NCBI RefSeq assembly: GCF_014193375.1
Contig: NZ_JACHZF010000004.1
Coordinates: 57,360 to 121,359, forward strand
DNA length: 64,000 nucleotides
Source: Halomonas campaniensis
GTDB taxonomy: Bacteria; Pseudomonadota; Gammaproteobacteria; Pseudomonadales; Halomonadaceae
Reading direction: 5' to 3'
The notes under the pieces are model-generated. The model was not told the origin of the DNA and searched no databases. It saw nothing but the letters and a program-made list of their open reading frames with translations. Positions 47,612 to 56,454 of this stretch are shown here, one piece after another; the first letter of the stretch is position 1; each line of letters opens with the position of its first letter. Made by a program: the position numbers and the translations under genes.

Positions 47612-48469
47612 GTGAGCCGTGCCCTGTTCGATGAGATGAGGCGTCGCATGGAGCACTTCCGTCGCTCCGAGCAGAAGGTGGCGCGCTTCGTGCTGCGCAA
47701 CCCCGAGGAAGTCATCCACATGCGCATCGTCGACCTGGCCACCGAGGCCAAGGTCAGCGAGCCCACCGTGGTGCGCTTCTGCCGGGCGCTGGGCTGCAAC
47801 GGCTTCCAGGACTTCAAGCTCAAGCTGGCCCAGATGCTGGCCACCGGCAGCCAGTTCGCCCAGTTCTCCATGAACGACAGCGACTCGGTGGCGGAATTCT
47901 CCCAGAGCATCTTCGACTCCACCGTGGGCACCCTGCTGTCGGTGCGCGACCGCCTCGACAACGAGGCGCTGAGCCGGGCGATCAATGCCCTGGCCATGGC
48001 CAATCGGGTGGAGTTCTACGGCTTCGGCGCCTCCGGGGCGGTGGCCTTCGACGCCCAGCACAAGTTCTTTCGCCTGCAGATCTCCACCGCGGCCTATGCC
48101 GACCCGCACATGCAGAACATGTCGGCGGTGACCCTCAAGGAGGGCGACGTGGTGGTGGCCATCTCCCAGACCGGTCGCACCCGGGCGCTGGTGGCCAGCG
48201 TGCGCCTGGCCCGCGAGGCCGGCGCGACGGTGATCGGCCTCTGCCCCAGCGGCTCGCCGCTGGCCGAGGAGGTGACCCTGCCGCTCTACATCGATGTCCA
48301 CGAGGACACCGAGATCTACACCCCCATGAGCTCGCGCATCGCCCATCTGGTGCTGGTCGACGTGCTGGCGGTGGGCGTGGCCAAGACCCGCGGACCGAAA
48401 CTCGCCGAGCAGCTCAGGGAAGTGAAGAAGAGCCTGACGCCGCTGCGCTTCCCGGAGCAGGAGTCGTAG
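47612..48469 (+). CDS. hexR: HexR-type transcriptional regulator (RpiR/MurR family)
   Basis: Regulator of central sugar metabolism, known in relatives to control zwf, edd and other Entner-Doudoroff genes in response to KDPG. The N-terminal helix-turn-helix (about 1-75) has SEQKVARFVLRNP and SEPTVVRFCRALGC. The SIS sugar-phosphate domain (about 125-260) has GFGASGAVAFDAQHKF and SQTGRTRALVASV. Length is 285 aa. The GTG at 47612 has AAGGAG upstream. Targets are not in the window. Confidence 0.9.
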   Translation: MSRALFDEMRRRMEHFRRSEQKVARFVLRNPEEVIHMRIVDLATEAKVSEPTVVRFCRALGCNGFQDFKLKLAQMLATGSQFAQFSMNDSDSVAEFSQSIFDSTVGTLLSVRDRLDNEALSRAINALAMANRVEFYGFGASGAVAFDAQHKFFRLQISTAAYADPHMQNMSAVTLKEGDVVVAISQTGRTRALVASVRLAREAGATVIGLCPSGSPLAEEVTLPLYIDVHEDTEIYTPMSSRIAHLVLVDVLAVGVAKTRGPKLAEQLREVKKSLTPLRFPEQES

Positions 48470-48520
48470 GCACGATATGCTAAGCTGTCCGCCCATTTTC
48501 CGAGCAGCGATGCCCTCCCC

Positions 48521-50725
48521 ATGGACGACGTCACGGCGATCCTCGATCATCTGAATGCCGCCCAGCGCGAGGCGGTGAGTGCCCCCCAGGGCAACATGCT
48601 GGTGCTGGCCGGTGCCGGCTCCGGCAAGACCCGGGTGCTGGTGCACCGCATCGCCTGGCTGATGCAGGCCGAGGGGCTCTCGCCCTATGCGGTGCTCGCC
48701 GTGACCTTCACCAACAAGGCGGCCCGCGAGATGCGCACCCGCCTGGAGTCGCTGCTGGGTCTCTCCCTGCGCCACGTCTGGGTGGGTACCTTCCACTCCA
48801 TCGCCCACCGCCTTCTGCGCACCCACTGGCAGGATGCCCGGCTGCCCCAGCACTTCCAGATCATCGACTCCGACGACCAGCTGCGCCTGGTCAAGCGGTT
48901 GCTCAAGGACCACGGCATCGACGACGAGCGCTTCCCGCCGCGCCAGGTGCAGTCGTTCATCTCCGGCTGCAAGGAGGAGGGGCTGCGTCCCCACCAGGTG
49001 GACGTCCATGGCGACGCCTACCTGGCCCAGATGGTCGAGCTCTACGAGCGCTATCAGCTCACCTGCGAGCGCGGCGGGCTGGTCGACTTCGGCGAACTGC
49101 TGCTGAGAAGCCTGGAGCTGCTGCGCGACAACCCGGCGCTGCTGGCCCACTACCGGGAGCGCTTCGCCCACGTGCTGGTGGACGAGTTCCAGGACACCAA
49201 CACCCTGCAGTACGCCTGGCTGAAGCTGCTCAGCGGCATGCAGACGCCGATGACCGTGGTCGGCGACGACGACCAGTCGATCTACGGCTGGCGCGGGGCC
49301 CGCATCGAGAACATCCGCCGCTTCGAGCGGGAGTTCCCCGACACCCGCACCGTCCGCCTGGAGCAGAACTACCGCTCCACCAGCGCCATCCTCGAGGCCG
49401 CCAACGCCCTGATCAGCCACAACACCGAGCGCATGGGCAAGGAGCTGTGGACGGACGGGGTCCGGGGCGAGCCGATCTCGGTCTACAGCGGGTTCAACGA
49501 CCTGGACGAGGCGCGCTTCATCGTCGATACCATCCGCGAGAAGGTCGAGGAGGGCATCAACCGCCGCGAGATCGCCATCCTCTACCGTTCCAACGCCCAG
49601 TCCCGGGTGCTCGAGGAGAGCCTGATCCGCCAGGGCATGCCCTACCGCATCTATGGCGGCCAGCGCTTCTACGAGCGCCTCGAGATCAAGAATGCCCTGG
49701 CCTACCTGCGGCTGCTGCTCAACCGCGACGACGATGCCTCCCTGGAGCGGGTGATCAACGTGCCGGCCCGGGGCATCGGCACCCGCACCGTGGAGATCCT
49801 GCGTACCCGCGCCCGGGAAACCGGCGTCTCGCTGTGGCAGGCCCTCCACGACGGCCTGGCCGACGGCGGCCTCAAGGGGCGGGCCGGCAGCGCGGTGAAG
49901 GCCTTCGCCGACCTCATCGAACGGCTCGACAACGATACTGCCGGCCTGGCGCTGCACGAGATCATCGACCAGGTGATCGAGGCCTCCGGGCTGATCGAGC
50001 ACCACCGCAGCGAGAGGGGCGAGAAGGGCCAGGCGCGGGTGGAGAACCTGGAGGAGCTGGTCACCGCCGCCCGTGCCTTCACCCAGGGCGAGACCTTCGA
50101 CGCGCCGGAGGCCGGCGAGGGGGCCGCGGCGCTGGAGGCCTTCCTCTCCGAGGCGGCGCTGAACGCCGGCGACCACGAGGCCGACGAGTTCGAGGACAGC
50201 GTGCAGCTGATGACCCTGCACTCCGCCAAGGGGCTGGAGTTCCCGGTGGTGTTCATCGCCGGGGTGGAGGAGGGGCTCTTCCCCCACCGCATGTCCCTGG
50301 AGGAGCCCGGCCGCCTCGAGGAGGAGCGACGGCTCTGCTACGTGGGCCTGACCCGCGCCATGCGCAAGCTCTACCTGACCCACGCGGAGATCCGCCGCCT
50401 GCACGGCAAGGAGACCTTCCAGCGCGCCTCGCGTTTCCTGCGCGAGATACCCGAGGAGTTCCTCGAGGAGGTGCGGCTGCGGGGCCAGATCTCGCGGCCA
50501 GTGACGGCCGGCCGGCCGGTGCCCGGGCTGCGCCAGACCTCGGTGCAGGGCGGTGGTGACCTGCCCTCGCTGTCGCTGGGGCAGCGCGTCCAGCACCCGG
50601 TGTTCGGTGAGGGGGTGATCCTCAACGCCGAGGGCGAGGGGGAGCGCGCCCGCGTGCAGGTCAGCTTCGAGGGCGAAGGGGACAAGTGGCTGGTGCTGGG
50701 GTTCGCCAAGCTGACGCCGCTCTGA
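48521..50725 (+). CDS. uvrD: DNA helicase II UvrD
   Basis: SF1A 3'-5' helicase of mismatch and nucleotide-excision repair. Walker A GAGSGKTRVL (about 31-40), VTFTNKAAREM, DEFQDTN (about 222), DDDQSIYGWRGA, QNYRST, TLHSAKGLEFPVVF and VGLTRAM are all in order. Length is 734 aa and the C-terminal Tudor-like segment (HPVFGEGVILN) is present. No LexA-type CTGT-N8-ACAG box was seen upstream. Confidence 0.96.
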   Translation: MDDVTAILDHLNAAQREAVSAPQGNMLVLAGAGSGKTRVLVHRIAWLMQAEGLSPYAVLAVTFTNKAAREMRTRLESLLGLSLRHVWVGTFHSIAHRLLRTHWQDARLPQHFQIIDSDDQLRLVKRLLKDHGIDDERFPPRQVQSFISGCKEEGLRPHQVDVHGDAYLAQMVELYERYQLTCERGGLVDFGELLLRSLELLRDNPALLAHYRERFAHVLVDEFQDTNTLQYAWLKLLSGMQTPMTVVGDDDQSIYGWRGARIENIRRFEREFPDTRTVRLEQNYRSTSAILEAANALISHNTERMGKELWTDGVRGEPISVYSGFNDLDEARFIVDTIREKVEEGINRREIAILYRSNAQSRVLEESLIRQGMPYRIYGGQRFYERLEIKNALAYLRLLLNRDDDASLERVINVPARGIGTRTVEILRTRARETGVSLWQALHDGLADGGLKGRAGSAVKAFADLIERLDNDTAGLALHEIIDQVIEASGLIEHHRSERGEKGQARVENLEELVTAARAFTQGETFDAPEAGEGAAALEAFLSEAALNAGDHEADEFEDSVQLMTLHSAKGLEFPVVFIAGVEEGLFPHRMSLEEPGRLEEERRLCYVGLTRAMRKLYLTHAEIRRLHGKETFQRASRFLREIPEEFLEEVRLRGQISRPVTAGRPVPGLRQTSVQGGGDLPSLSLGQRVQHPVFGEGVILNAEGEGERARVQVSFEGEGDKWLVLGFAKLTPL

Positions 50726-50871
50726 TCGAGGGCGTTCGGCGAATTTCCGTTGACGTTTCCGTCAGCTCCCGGACTTGTGGGCCAATTCGGCCTTGGCGCA
50801 TACTCGGCGATGGACACATCGCGCCGAGTCGAGCGCGAACCTCAGAACAAGCTTCCTGGAGTCATGCCCGC

Positions 50872-51960
50872 ATGCAACGCCGCAACTTCCTCAAGACCCT
50901 GGGTGCCGGCGCCGCCGGTGTCGCCGCCGCCCCCTTTGTTTCCACCGCCAGTGCCCAGGAGACCATCACCTGGGACATGGTGACCTCCTGGCCCAAGAAC
51001 TTCCCGGCGCTGGGCACCGGCGCCAACGAGTTTGCCCAGCGCATCGAGGCGCTCTCCAACGGCCGCATGCGCATCCGCGTGCACGGCGCCGGCGAGCTGG
51101 TGCCGGCCCTGGAGGTCTTCGATGCGGTCGCCGCCGGTACCGCCGAGATGGGCCACTCCGCCTCCTACTACTGGCGGGGCAAGGTCGCCGCGGCGCAGTT
51201 CTTCACCGCGGTGCCCTTCGGCATGAACACCACCGAGACCAATGCCTGGATCTACCACGGTGGCGGCCAGGCGCTGTGGGACGAGATCTACGCCAAGCAC
51301 AACCTCAAGCCCTTCGCGGTGGGTAACACCGGCGCGCAGATGGCCGGCTGGTTCAAGAAGGAGATCAACTCCCTCGAGGACATGCAGGGGCTCAAGCTGC
51401 GCCTGCCGGGCCTGGCCGGCGAGGCGATGAACCGCATCGGCGTCACCACCGTGAACATGCCGGGCTCCGAGATCTTCACCTCCATGCAGACCGGCGTGCT
51501 CGACGCCGCCGACTGGGTCGGCCCCTACAACGACCTGGCCTTCGGCCTGCACCAGGTGGCGGACTACTACTACACCTCGGCCTGGAACGAGCCCTCGGCC
51601 ATCCTCGAAGGCACCGTCAACCTGGATGCCTGGAACGCCCTGCCGGACGACCTCAAGGCGGTGGTCACCGAGGCCGCCCGCGCCTCCAACCTGGCGATGA
51701 TCAGCGAGTTCACCTTCCGCAACGCCCAGGCGCTGGAGACCCTCGTGGACGAGCACGGCGTGCAGCTGCGCACCTTCCCGGAGGATGTCATGGCCGCCCT
51801 CTTCGAGGCTTCCAAGGAGGTCATCCAGGCGCAGGTGGACAGCGACCCCGACTCCGCCAAGGCCTACGAGTCCTACCAGGCCTTCCAGCACCTGGTGCGC
51901 CCGTTCAGCGACGCCGGCGAGTTCGAGTACCTCAAGGCCCGTGCGGCGGCCGGCGCCTGA
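50872..51960 (+). CDS. TRAP transporter substrate-binding protein (DctP family), Tat-exported
   Basis: Periplasmic binding protein of a TRAP transporter. The N-terminus QRRNFLKTLGAGAAG is a twin-arginine signal, followed by ASAQETITWDMVTSWPKNFP. The binding-pocket Arg is in LKLRLPGLAGEAMNRIG. It resembles the 2-oxoacid binders (TakP-like) of the family. Length is 362 aa. The membrane subunits DctQ and DctM are not adjacent, so it is an orphan here. A strong hairpin follows. Confidence 0.9.
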   Translation: MQRRNFLKTLGAGAAGVAAAPFVSTASAQETITWDMVTSWPKNFPALGTGANEFAQRIEALSNGRMRIRVHGAGELVPALEVFDAVAAGTAEMGHSASYYWRGKVAAAQFFTAVPFGMNTTETNAWIYHGGGQALWDEIYAKHNLKPFAVGNTGAQMAGWFKKEINSLEDMQGLKLRLPGLAGEAMNRIGVTTVNMPGSEIFTSMQTGVLDAADWVGPYNDLAFGLHQVADYYYTSAWNEPSAILEGTVNLDAWNALPDDLKAVVTEAARASNLAMISEFTFRNAQALETLVDEHGVQLRTFPEDVMAALFEASKEVIQAQVDSDPDSAKAYESYQAFQHLVRPFSDAGEFEYLKARAAAGA

Positions 51961-51981
51961 TCAGACGCCGAGCGAAGCGAT

Positions 51982-52013
51982 GCAACGAGGGCGCCGGCAG
52001 GCGCCCTCGTTGC
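51982..52013. terminator. Hairpin between dctP-type and thioesterase genes
   Basis: GCAACGAGGGCGCC and GGCGCCCTCGTTGC form a perfect 14-bp stem with loop GGCA, between convergent genes. The plus-strand tail GTTCCCG is only mildly T-rich. It may serve both genes. Confidence 0.75.
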
Positions 52014-52038
52014 GTTCCCGGCCGTGTAACGGGCCGGC

Positions 52039-52446
52039 TCACTCCCGCTGGCGCACCGCGCGGATGCGGCCGTTGTCGTCCAGGGCCACCATCACGAAGC
52101 GGGCCTCGGTGACCTTGTGCAGTTCGTCGGGGTCGCGCTCCTGGGGCTGGCGGATCCACACCTCGACATCGATCTTCACCGAGCTGTGGCCGATCTCGCG
52201 GACCGCGGTGAAGATGTTGACCACCGAGCCGACCCGTACCGGACAGAGGAAGTCCATGGCCTCGATGGCCACGGTGGCGGTGCGCCCGTGGGCCTCGCGA
52301 CCGGCGGCCAGTTCGGCGGCCTGGTCCATGTGGGCCGCCAGCCACCCACCGGCAATGTCGCCGTGAAGGTTGGTATCCTGGCGGCTGGCGAGCAGCTTCA
52401 GGGTCAGCTGGCCCTGGGGAGCGGGGATGTCGTCGAGGTCTGTCAT
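52039..52446 (-). CDS. Acyl-CoA thioesterase, hotdog fold (YciA-like)
   Basis: Hydrolyses acyl-CoA thioesters. NLHGDIAGGWLAAHMDQAAEL holds the catalytic Asp region and central helix of YciA-type enzymes, followed by VAIEAMDFLCPVRVG. Length is 135 aa from the ATG at 52446. The start codon lies inside the Pho box that serves divergent pstS, so PhoB binding may repress it. Confidence 0.9.
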   Translation of the reverse strand: MTDLDDIPAPQGQLTLKLLASRQDTNLHGDIAGGWLAAHMDQAAELAAGREAHGRTATVAIEAMDFLCPVRVGSVVNIFTAVREIGHSSVKIDVEVWIRQPQERDPDELHKVTEARFVMVALDDNGRIRAVRQRE

Positions 52447-52457
52447 GACACTGTCAT
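52440..52457 (+). promoter_or_regulatory. Pho box upstream of pstS
   Basis: CTGTCATGACACTGTCAT is a perfect direct repeat of the 7-mer CTGTCAT with a 4-bp spacer, the PhoB-binding pattern. Possible -10 sequences lie at 52469-52476, 11-13 bp downstream. The box also covers the start codon of the divergent thioesterase gene. Confidence 0.92.
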
Positions 52458-52580
52458 CTTCCTGGCTTGTTATTGTGGCGCCATGTGTGGGATGGCAAAT
52501 CGGGGGCCATGGTATACGCATGTCGTGCCACGTCACCAGCGCTGCGACACCATGCCCCGCGACCCGTCTGGGGAGAGATC

Positions 52581-53540
52581 ATGATTCCGGGCAGAACGAG
52601 AGCAATAACCTGGCTGGGCGCGCTGCTGCTGGCCCTGGCGGCGATGACCGCGGTGGCCGAGGAGGCCGCCGAGGAGGTGGCCGGGACCCTGGGGGCCGTC
52701 GGGTCGGACACCCTGGCGGGGCTGATGCTGCGCTGGGGGGAGCGCCTCGGCGAACGTCATCCCGGCATCAGGCTGCAGCTCCAGGCCAGCGGGTCGGCCA
52801 GCGCGCCGGCAGCGCTGATCGCCGGCACGACCCGGCTGGGGCCCATGTCGCGGCCGATGACCGGGGAGGAGCGGGAGGCCTTCGTGGCGCGCTATGGCTA
52901 TCCTCCCCTAGAACTGGAGATCGCCCGGGATGCCCTGGTGGTGGTGGTGCATCGCCACAACCCCCTGGAGAGCCTGCGCCTCACCGAACTGGACGCGATC
53001 TTCTCCGACACGCGGCGCTGCGGGGCCGAGTCGGCGATCGACCGCTGGAGCCAGCTGGGGGTGACGCTCCCCGGCGATCGCATCGTGCTGCACGGGCGCA
53101 ACGTGGCCTCCGGCACCCACGGCCTGTTTCGCCGGGATGCGCTGTGCGGCGGGCACTTCCGGCTGCGCCTCAACGAGCACCCCGGCTCGGCGGCGGCGGT
53201 GGCGGCGGTGGCCGCCGAGCCCTCGGCCATCGGCTATGCCGGCCTCAACCACCTGACGGCCAGCGTGAAGGCCGTGGCGAGGCGCGACGCCGCGGGGCGA
53301 CTCCATCGGCCCGGCCCCGAGACGGTGCGCAGCGGCGACTATCCCCTGGCGCGCGATCTCTACCTCTACGTCAACCTGCCCCCCGGCGGGAGGCTGCCGG
53401 GCCCGGAGCAGGCCTTCATCGACCTGGTGCTGTCCCCCGAGGGTCAGGAGATCGTCGAGGAGATCGGCTTCGTCAGGCTCTCCGAGGCGGTCCGCGAGCG
53501 CCAGCGGGCCCGGCTAGCGGCCGGCCCGCCTGCCGGCTGA
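52581..53540 (+). CDS. pstS: Phosphate ABC transporter substrate-binding protein
   Basis: Periplasmic phosphate-binding protein. A signal peptide (about 1-27, ending VAEEA) is followed by GAVGSDTLAGLMLRW and QASGSASAPAALIAGTTRLGPMSRPM, the family phosphate-loop regions, and SGTHGLF later. Length is 319 aa. The ATG at 52581 has GGGGAGAG upstream. It is first of pstS-pstC-pstA-pstB-phoU and lies 123 bp after a perfect Pho box. Confidence 0.94.
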   Translation: MIPGRTRAITWLGALLLALAAMTAVAEEAAEEVAGTLGAVGSDTLAGLMLRWGERLGERHPGIRLQLQASGSASAPAALIAGTTRLGPMSRPMTGEEREAFVARYGYPPLELEIARDALVVVVHRHNPLESLRLTELDAIFSDTRRCGAESAIDRWSQLGVTLPGDRIVLHGRNVASGTHGLFRRDALCGGHFRLRLNEHPGSAAAVAAVAAEPSAIGYAGLNHLTASVKAVARRDAAGRLHRPGPETVRSGDYPLARDLYLYVNLPPGGRLPGPEQAFIDLVLSPEGQEIVEEIGFVRLSEAVRERQRARLAAGPPAG

Positions 53541-53569
53541 GCCTGTCACGCAACTGTCACGCCAATGTC
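53541..53569 (+). promoter_or_regulatory. Pho box between pstS and pstC
   Basis: Three 7-mers at exact 11-bp spacing: CTGTCAC (53541), CTGTCAC (53552) and ATGTCGT (53563). They directly follow the pstS stop and lie 46 bp before pstC. TAATGT at 53569 could be a -10. This suggests a separate PhoB-driven start for pstCAB-phoU. Confidence 0.88.
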
Positions 53570-53615
53570 GTAATGTGATGATCCACCCCTGTTCCATGAC
53601 TCCCCGGGAGCGGCC

Positions 53616-54839
53616 ATGATCGACCCCCTGCCGCCCAAGCCTGTCCCCCGACGCCAGCGGCTGCGGCGCGGCCGTGACCGCCTGGCCACGGCCCTGATCA
53701 CCGCCGGGGGCATCGGCGTGGTGGTGGCCGTGATGGCCATCGGGGTCTTCCTGGCGCTGGAGGTGGTGCCGCTGTTCCTTGCCGAGGACCCCCAGGTGAG
53801 CTGGCGCGGGCTCTGGCTGCCGCAGCCCATCGAGGGTCACGAGCTGCCCCAGCACCGCTGGCAGCCCGACACCCTGACGGCGGAGGAGTCGCCGCGCTAC
53901 GGGATGGCCCCGCTGGTCTGGGGCACCCTGAAGGCGGCCTTCTGGGCGCTGCTGTTCGCCGTGCCGCTGGCGCTGGGGGCCGCGGTGCACTCGGCCACCT
54001 TCATGTCGCGGCGGCTGCGCACCCGCCTCAAGCCAACCCTGGAGCTGATGGAGGCACTGCCGGGCGTGGTCATCGGCTTCGTCGCCGGCCTGGTGCTGGC
54101 CCCCTGGGTGGAACGCCACCTGGCCGGGGCCTTCTCGCTGGTGGCGGTCCTGCCGCTGGGCATGCTGCTGGCCGGGCTGCTCTGGTCGCGGCTGCCGGCG
54201 AGCCTCGCGCAGCGGCTGCCGCCGGGCTGGGCCGGGCTCTGGCTGATGCCCTGGCTGGCGCTGCTGGTGATCCTGTCGCTGTGGCTGTCGCCCTGGCTGG
54301 AGGCCCGGGTGTTCGGTGGCGACCTGCGCGGCTGGCTGGAGGCCGCCCTGGGGCTCGACTACGCCAGCCGCAACGCGCTGATCGTCGGGCTGGCCATGGG
54401 CTTCGCGGTGATCCCCGGCATCTACGCGCTGGCCGAGGATGCGCTCTCCGGCGTTCCCCCGAGCCTGGGCGAGGGGGCCCAGGCGCTGGGCGCCACCCGC
54501 TGGCAGACCCTCTGGAAGGTGGTGCTGCCGGCGGCCGGGCCGGGGATCTTCAGCGCGGTGATGATCGGGGCCGGCCGCGCGGTGGGGGAGACCATGATCG
54601 TGCTGATGGCCAGCGGCAACACCGCGCTGATGACCCTGAGCCCGCTGGAGGGGATGCGCTCCATGGCGGCGAGCATCGCCATCGAGCTGCCGGAGGCCGC
54701 GCCGGGCGGGACCCACTACCGGCTGCTGTTCCTGGCCGCCCTGCTGCTGTTCGTCTTCACCTTCCTGGTCAATACCCTGGCCGAGCTGGTGCGGATGCGC
54801 CTGCGTCACCGCTATCGTCGCCTGGGGAGGGGGGCATGA
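53616..54839 (+). CDS. pstC: Phosphate ABC transporter permease PstC
   Basis: Inner-membrane permease subunit for phosphate import. One N-terminal helix (about 22-48) is followed by a periplasmic stretch and a permease core with the EAA-type loop EGAQALGATRWQTLWKVVLPAA near 290. The GRAVGETMIVLM motif is typical of PstC. Length is 407 aa, longer than the E. coli protein. The stop overlaps the pstA start as ATGA. Confidence 0.94.
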   Translation: MIDPLPPKPVPRRQRLRRGRDRLATALITAGGIGVVVAVMAIGVFLALEVVPLFLAEDPQVSWRGLWLPQPIEGHELPQHRWQPDTLTAEESPRYGMAPLVWGTLKAAFWALLFAVPLALGAAVHSATFMSRRLRTRLKPTLELMEALPGVVIGFVAGLVLAPWVERHLAGAFSLVAVLPLGMLLAGLLWSRLPASLAQRLPPGWAGLWLMPWLALLVILSLWLSPWLEARVFGGDLRGWLEAALGLDYASRNALIVGLAMGFAVIPGIYALAEDALSGVPPSLGEGAQALGATRWQTLWKVVLPAAGPGIFSAVMIGAGRAVGETMIVLMASGNTALMTLSPLEGMRSMAASIAIELPEAAPGGTHYRLLFLAALLLFVFTFLVNTLAELVRMRLRHRYRRLGRGA

Positions 54840-56368
54840 GCCGGCGGCTCCCCCGGGCGCGGGGCGAGGGGCCATGGCCCTGGCTGGCCGCGGGCAGCGT
54901 GGCGCTGTCGCTGCTGATGCTCGGCGGGCTGCTGGCCCTGCTGGCCGTGCGCGGTCTCGGCCACTTCTGGCCCGCCGCCGTGGAGCAGGTGGCCCTCGCC
55001 GACGGCCGGCTGCTGGCGGGCCAGCCGGTCCGGGAGGAGCGCCGCTTCGACGGCGAGGGCCGCGAGCGGCTCTACCGCACCGACAACCGGGACCTCGACG
55101 GCGGCATCTGGACCTGGGTGGCCGTTGAGGCCATCGAGCGGGTGGAGACGCCCCGCGAGCTGCTGGTGCTGGAGCGCCGCCGCTGGGGCAGCTTCGTCGG
55201 CTGGCTGGTCGCCATGGAGGGGGTGGACGGCCGCCACGCCGGCGAGGCCGCCTGGCCGGCCCTGCAGGCGCGGCTGGCGGAGATCCAGGCGTTGCGCCGT
55301 GAGCGCGACGAGCTGCGCGACCGGGTCGTGGTGCCGCTGGTGCGGCGCCTGGAGCAGGAGGCCGGCAGCCGGGCGGAGCTGGCCGAGGCCAACGCCCGGA
55401 TTCGTGCGCTGCAGGCGCGCATGGGCGGTGACACCCTGGTGCTGGAGAGCGTCGATGGCCGCCGTCTCGAGCAGCCGCTGGAGGAGGTGCTGCGCGCCTG
55501 GCGCCCCAATGCCATGTCGCCCCTCGACAAGCTTGCCGCCTGGGGGCAGGGCGTGTGGCGCTTCCTCGCCGAGGACCCCCGCGCCGCCAACAGCGCCGGC
55601 GGCGTCTGGCCGGCGATCTTCGGCACGGTGCTGATGGTGCTGCTGATGTCGGTGGTGGTGACGCCCTTCGGCGTGCTGGCGGGCATCTACCTCAACGAGG
55701 TGGCCCACCAGGGCCCCCTGACCCGAATGGTCCGCATCGGGGTACGCAACCTGGCCGGGGTGCCCTCCATCGTCTACGGGGTGTTCGGGCTGGGGGTGTT
55801 CGTCTACGGCATCGGCGGCTCGCTGGACGAGTGGTTCTTTGCCGAGGCGCTGCCGTCCCCCACCTTCGGTACCGGCGGCCTGCTGTGGGCCTCGCTGACC
55901 CTGGCCCTGCTGACCCTGCCGGTGGTGATCGTGGCCACCGAGGAGGGGCTCGCCCGGGTGCCCGATCACCAGCGCGAGGGGGCCCTGGCGCTGGGCGCCA
56001 CGCGGATGGAGATGCTCACCCGGGTGGTGTTGCCGATGACGATGCCCGCCATGCTCACCGGGCTGATCCTGGCCGTGGCCCGGGCGGCCGGCGAGGTGGC
56101 GCCGCTGATGCTGGTGGGAGTGGCCAAGCTGGCGCCCCAGGTGCCGGTGGACGGTGACTTCCCCTTCCTGCATCTTGAGCGAAAGTTCATGCATCTGGGC
56201 TACCACATCTACGACGTGGCCTTCCACGGCGGCGATGTCCAGGCCGCGCTGCCGCTGGTCTATGCCACCGCGCTGCTGCTGGTGCTGGTGATCCTGGTGC
56301 TTAACCTGACTGCAATATTCCTGCGCCATCATCTGAGGGCGCGTCATGGGGCGCTGCCGCGCCACTGA
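54836..56368 (+). CDS. pstA: Phosphate ABC transporter permease PstA, enlarged form
   Basis: Second permease subunit. A first membrane helix (about 18-42) is followed by about 210 residues of mostly soluble sequence with a charged, coiled-coil-like part ([20 protein letters not shown], about 138-157), then a five-helix permease core from about 258. The EAA loop [21 protein letters not shown] and [14 protein letters not shown] mark PstA. At 510 aa it is far larger than E. coli PstA; I recall enlarged forms in Pseudomonas too. Confidence 0.93.
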   Translation: MSRRLPRARGEGPWPWLAAGSVALSLLMLGGLLALLAVRGLGHFWPAAVEQVALADGRLLAGQPVREERRFDGEGRERLYRTDNRDLDGGIWTWVAVEAIERVETPRELLVLERRRWGSFVGWLVAMEGVDGRHAGEAAWPALQARLAEIQALRRERDELRDRVVVPLVRRLEQEAGSRAELAEANARIRALQARMGGDTLVLESVDGRRLEQPLEEVLRAWRPNAMSPLDKLAAWGQGVWRFLAEDPRAANSAGGVWPAIFGTVLMVLLMSVVVTPFGVLAGIYLNEVAHQGPLTRMVRIGVRNLAGVPSIVYGVFGLGVFVYGIGGSLDEWFFAEALPSPTFGTGGLLWASLTLALLTLPVVIVATEEGLARVPDHQREGALALGATRMEMLTRVVLPMTMPAMLTGLILAVARAAGEVAPLMLVGVAKLAPQVPVDGDFPFLHLERKFMHLGYHIYDVAFHGGDVQAALPLVYATALLLVLVILVLNLTAIFLRHHLRARHGALPRH

Positions 56369-56373
56369 ACGTC

Positions 56374-56435
56374 GGCGCCAAGGCGCCCATGTTCAGTGGC
56401 GCCGAGGCGCTCATGTTCAGTGGCGCCAAGGCGCC
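56374..56435. repeat. 24-bp tandem repeat (2.6 copies) between pstA and pstB
   Basis: Two full 24-bp units (56374-56397 and 56398-56421) and 14 bp of a third. Each carries GGCGCCAAGGCGC-like sequence, ATG and TTCAGT. Two in-frame ATGs, each preceded by AAGG or GAGG, sit in the array and read into pstB as [12 protein letters not shown] repeats. CGCCACTGAAC before the array pairs with GTTCAGTGGCG inside it, so it can also fold as a hairpin. Confidence 0.85.
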
Positions 56436-56454
56436 GGGGAGAAGTGTCACCGCG

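Noticed and set aside
48470-48520. LexA (SOS) box upstream of uvrD
   Set aside because: No CTGT-N8-ACAG pattern is present in the short gap.
47405-50596. A 1063-codon minus-strand open frame opposite hexR and uvrD
   Set aside because: It is the antisense shadow of strongly GC-biased genes; its translation shows no domain and hexR and uvrD on the plus strand are unmistakable.
56389-56454. pstB starting at 56389 with an [16 protein letters not shown] leader
   Set aside because: The leader is encoded by the 24-bp repeat and has no family similarity. ATG at 56455 is preferred, though use of the upstream ATGs is not excluded.
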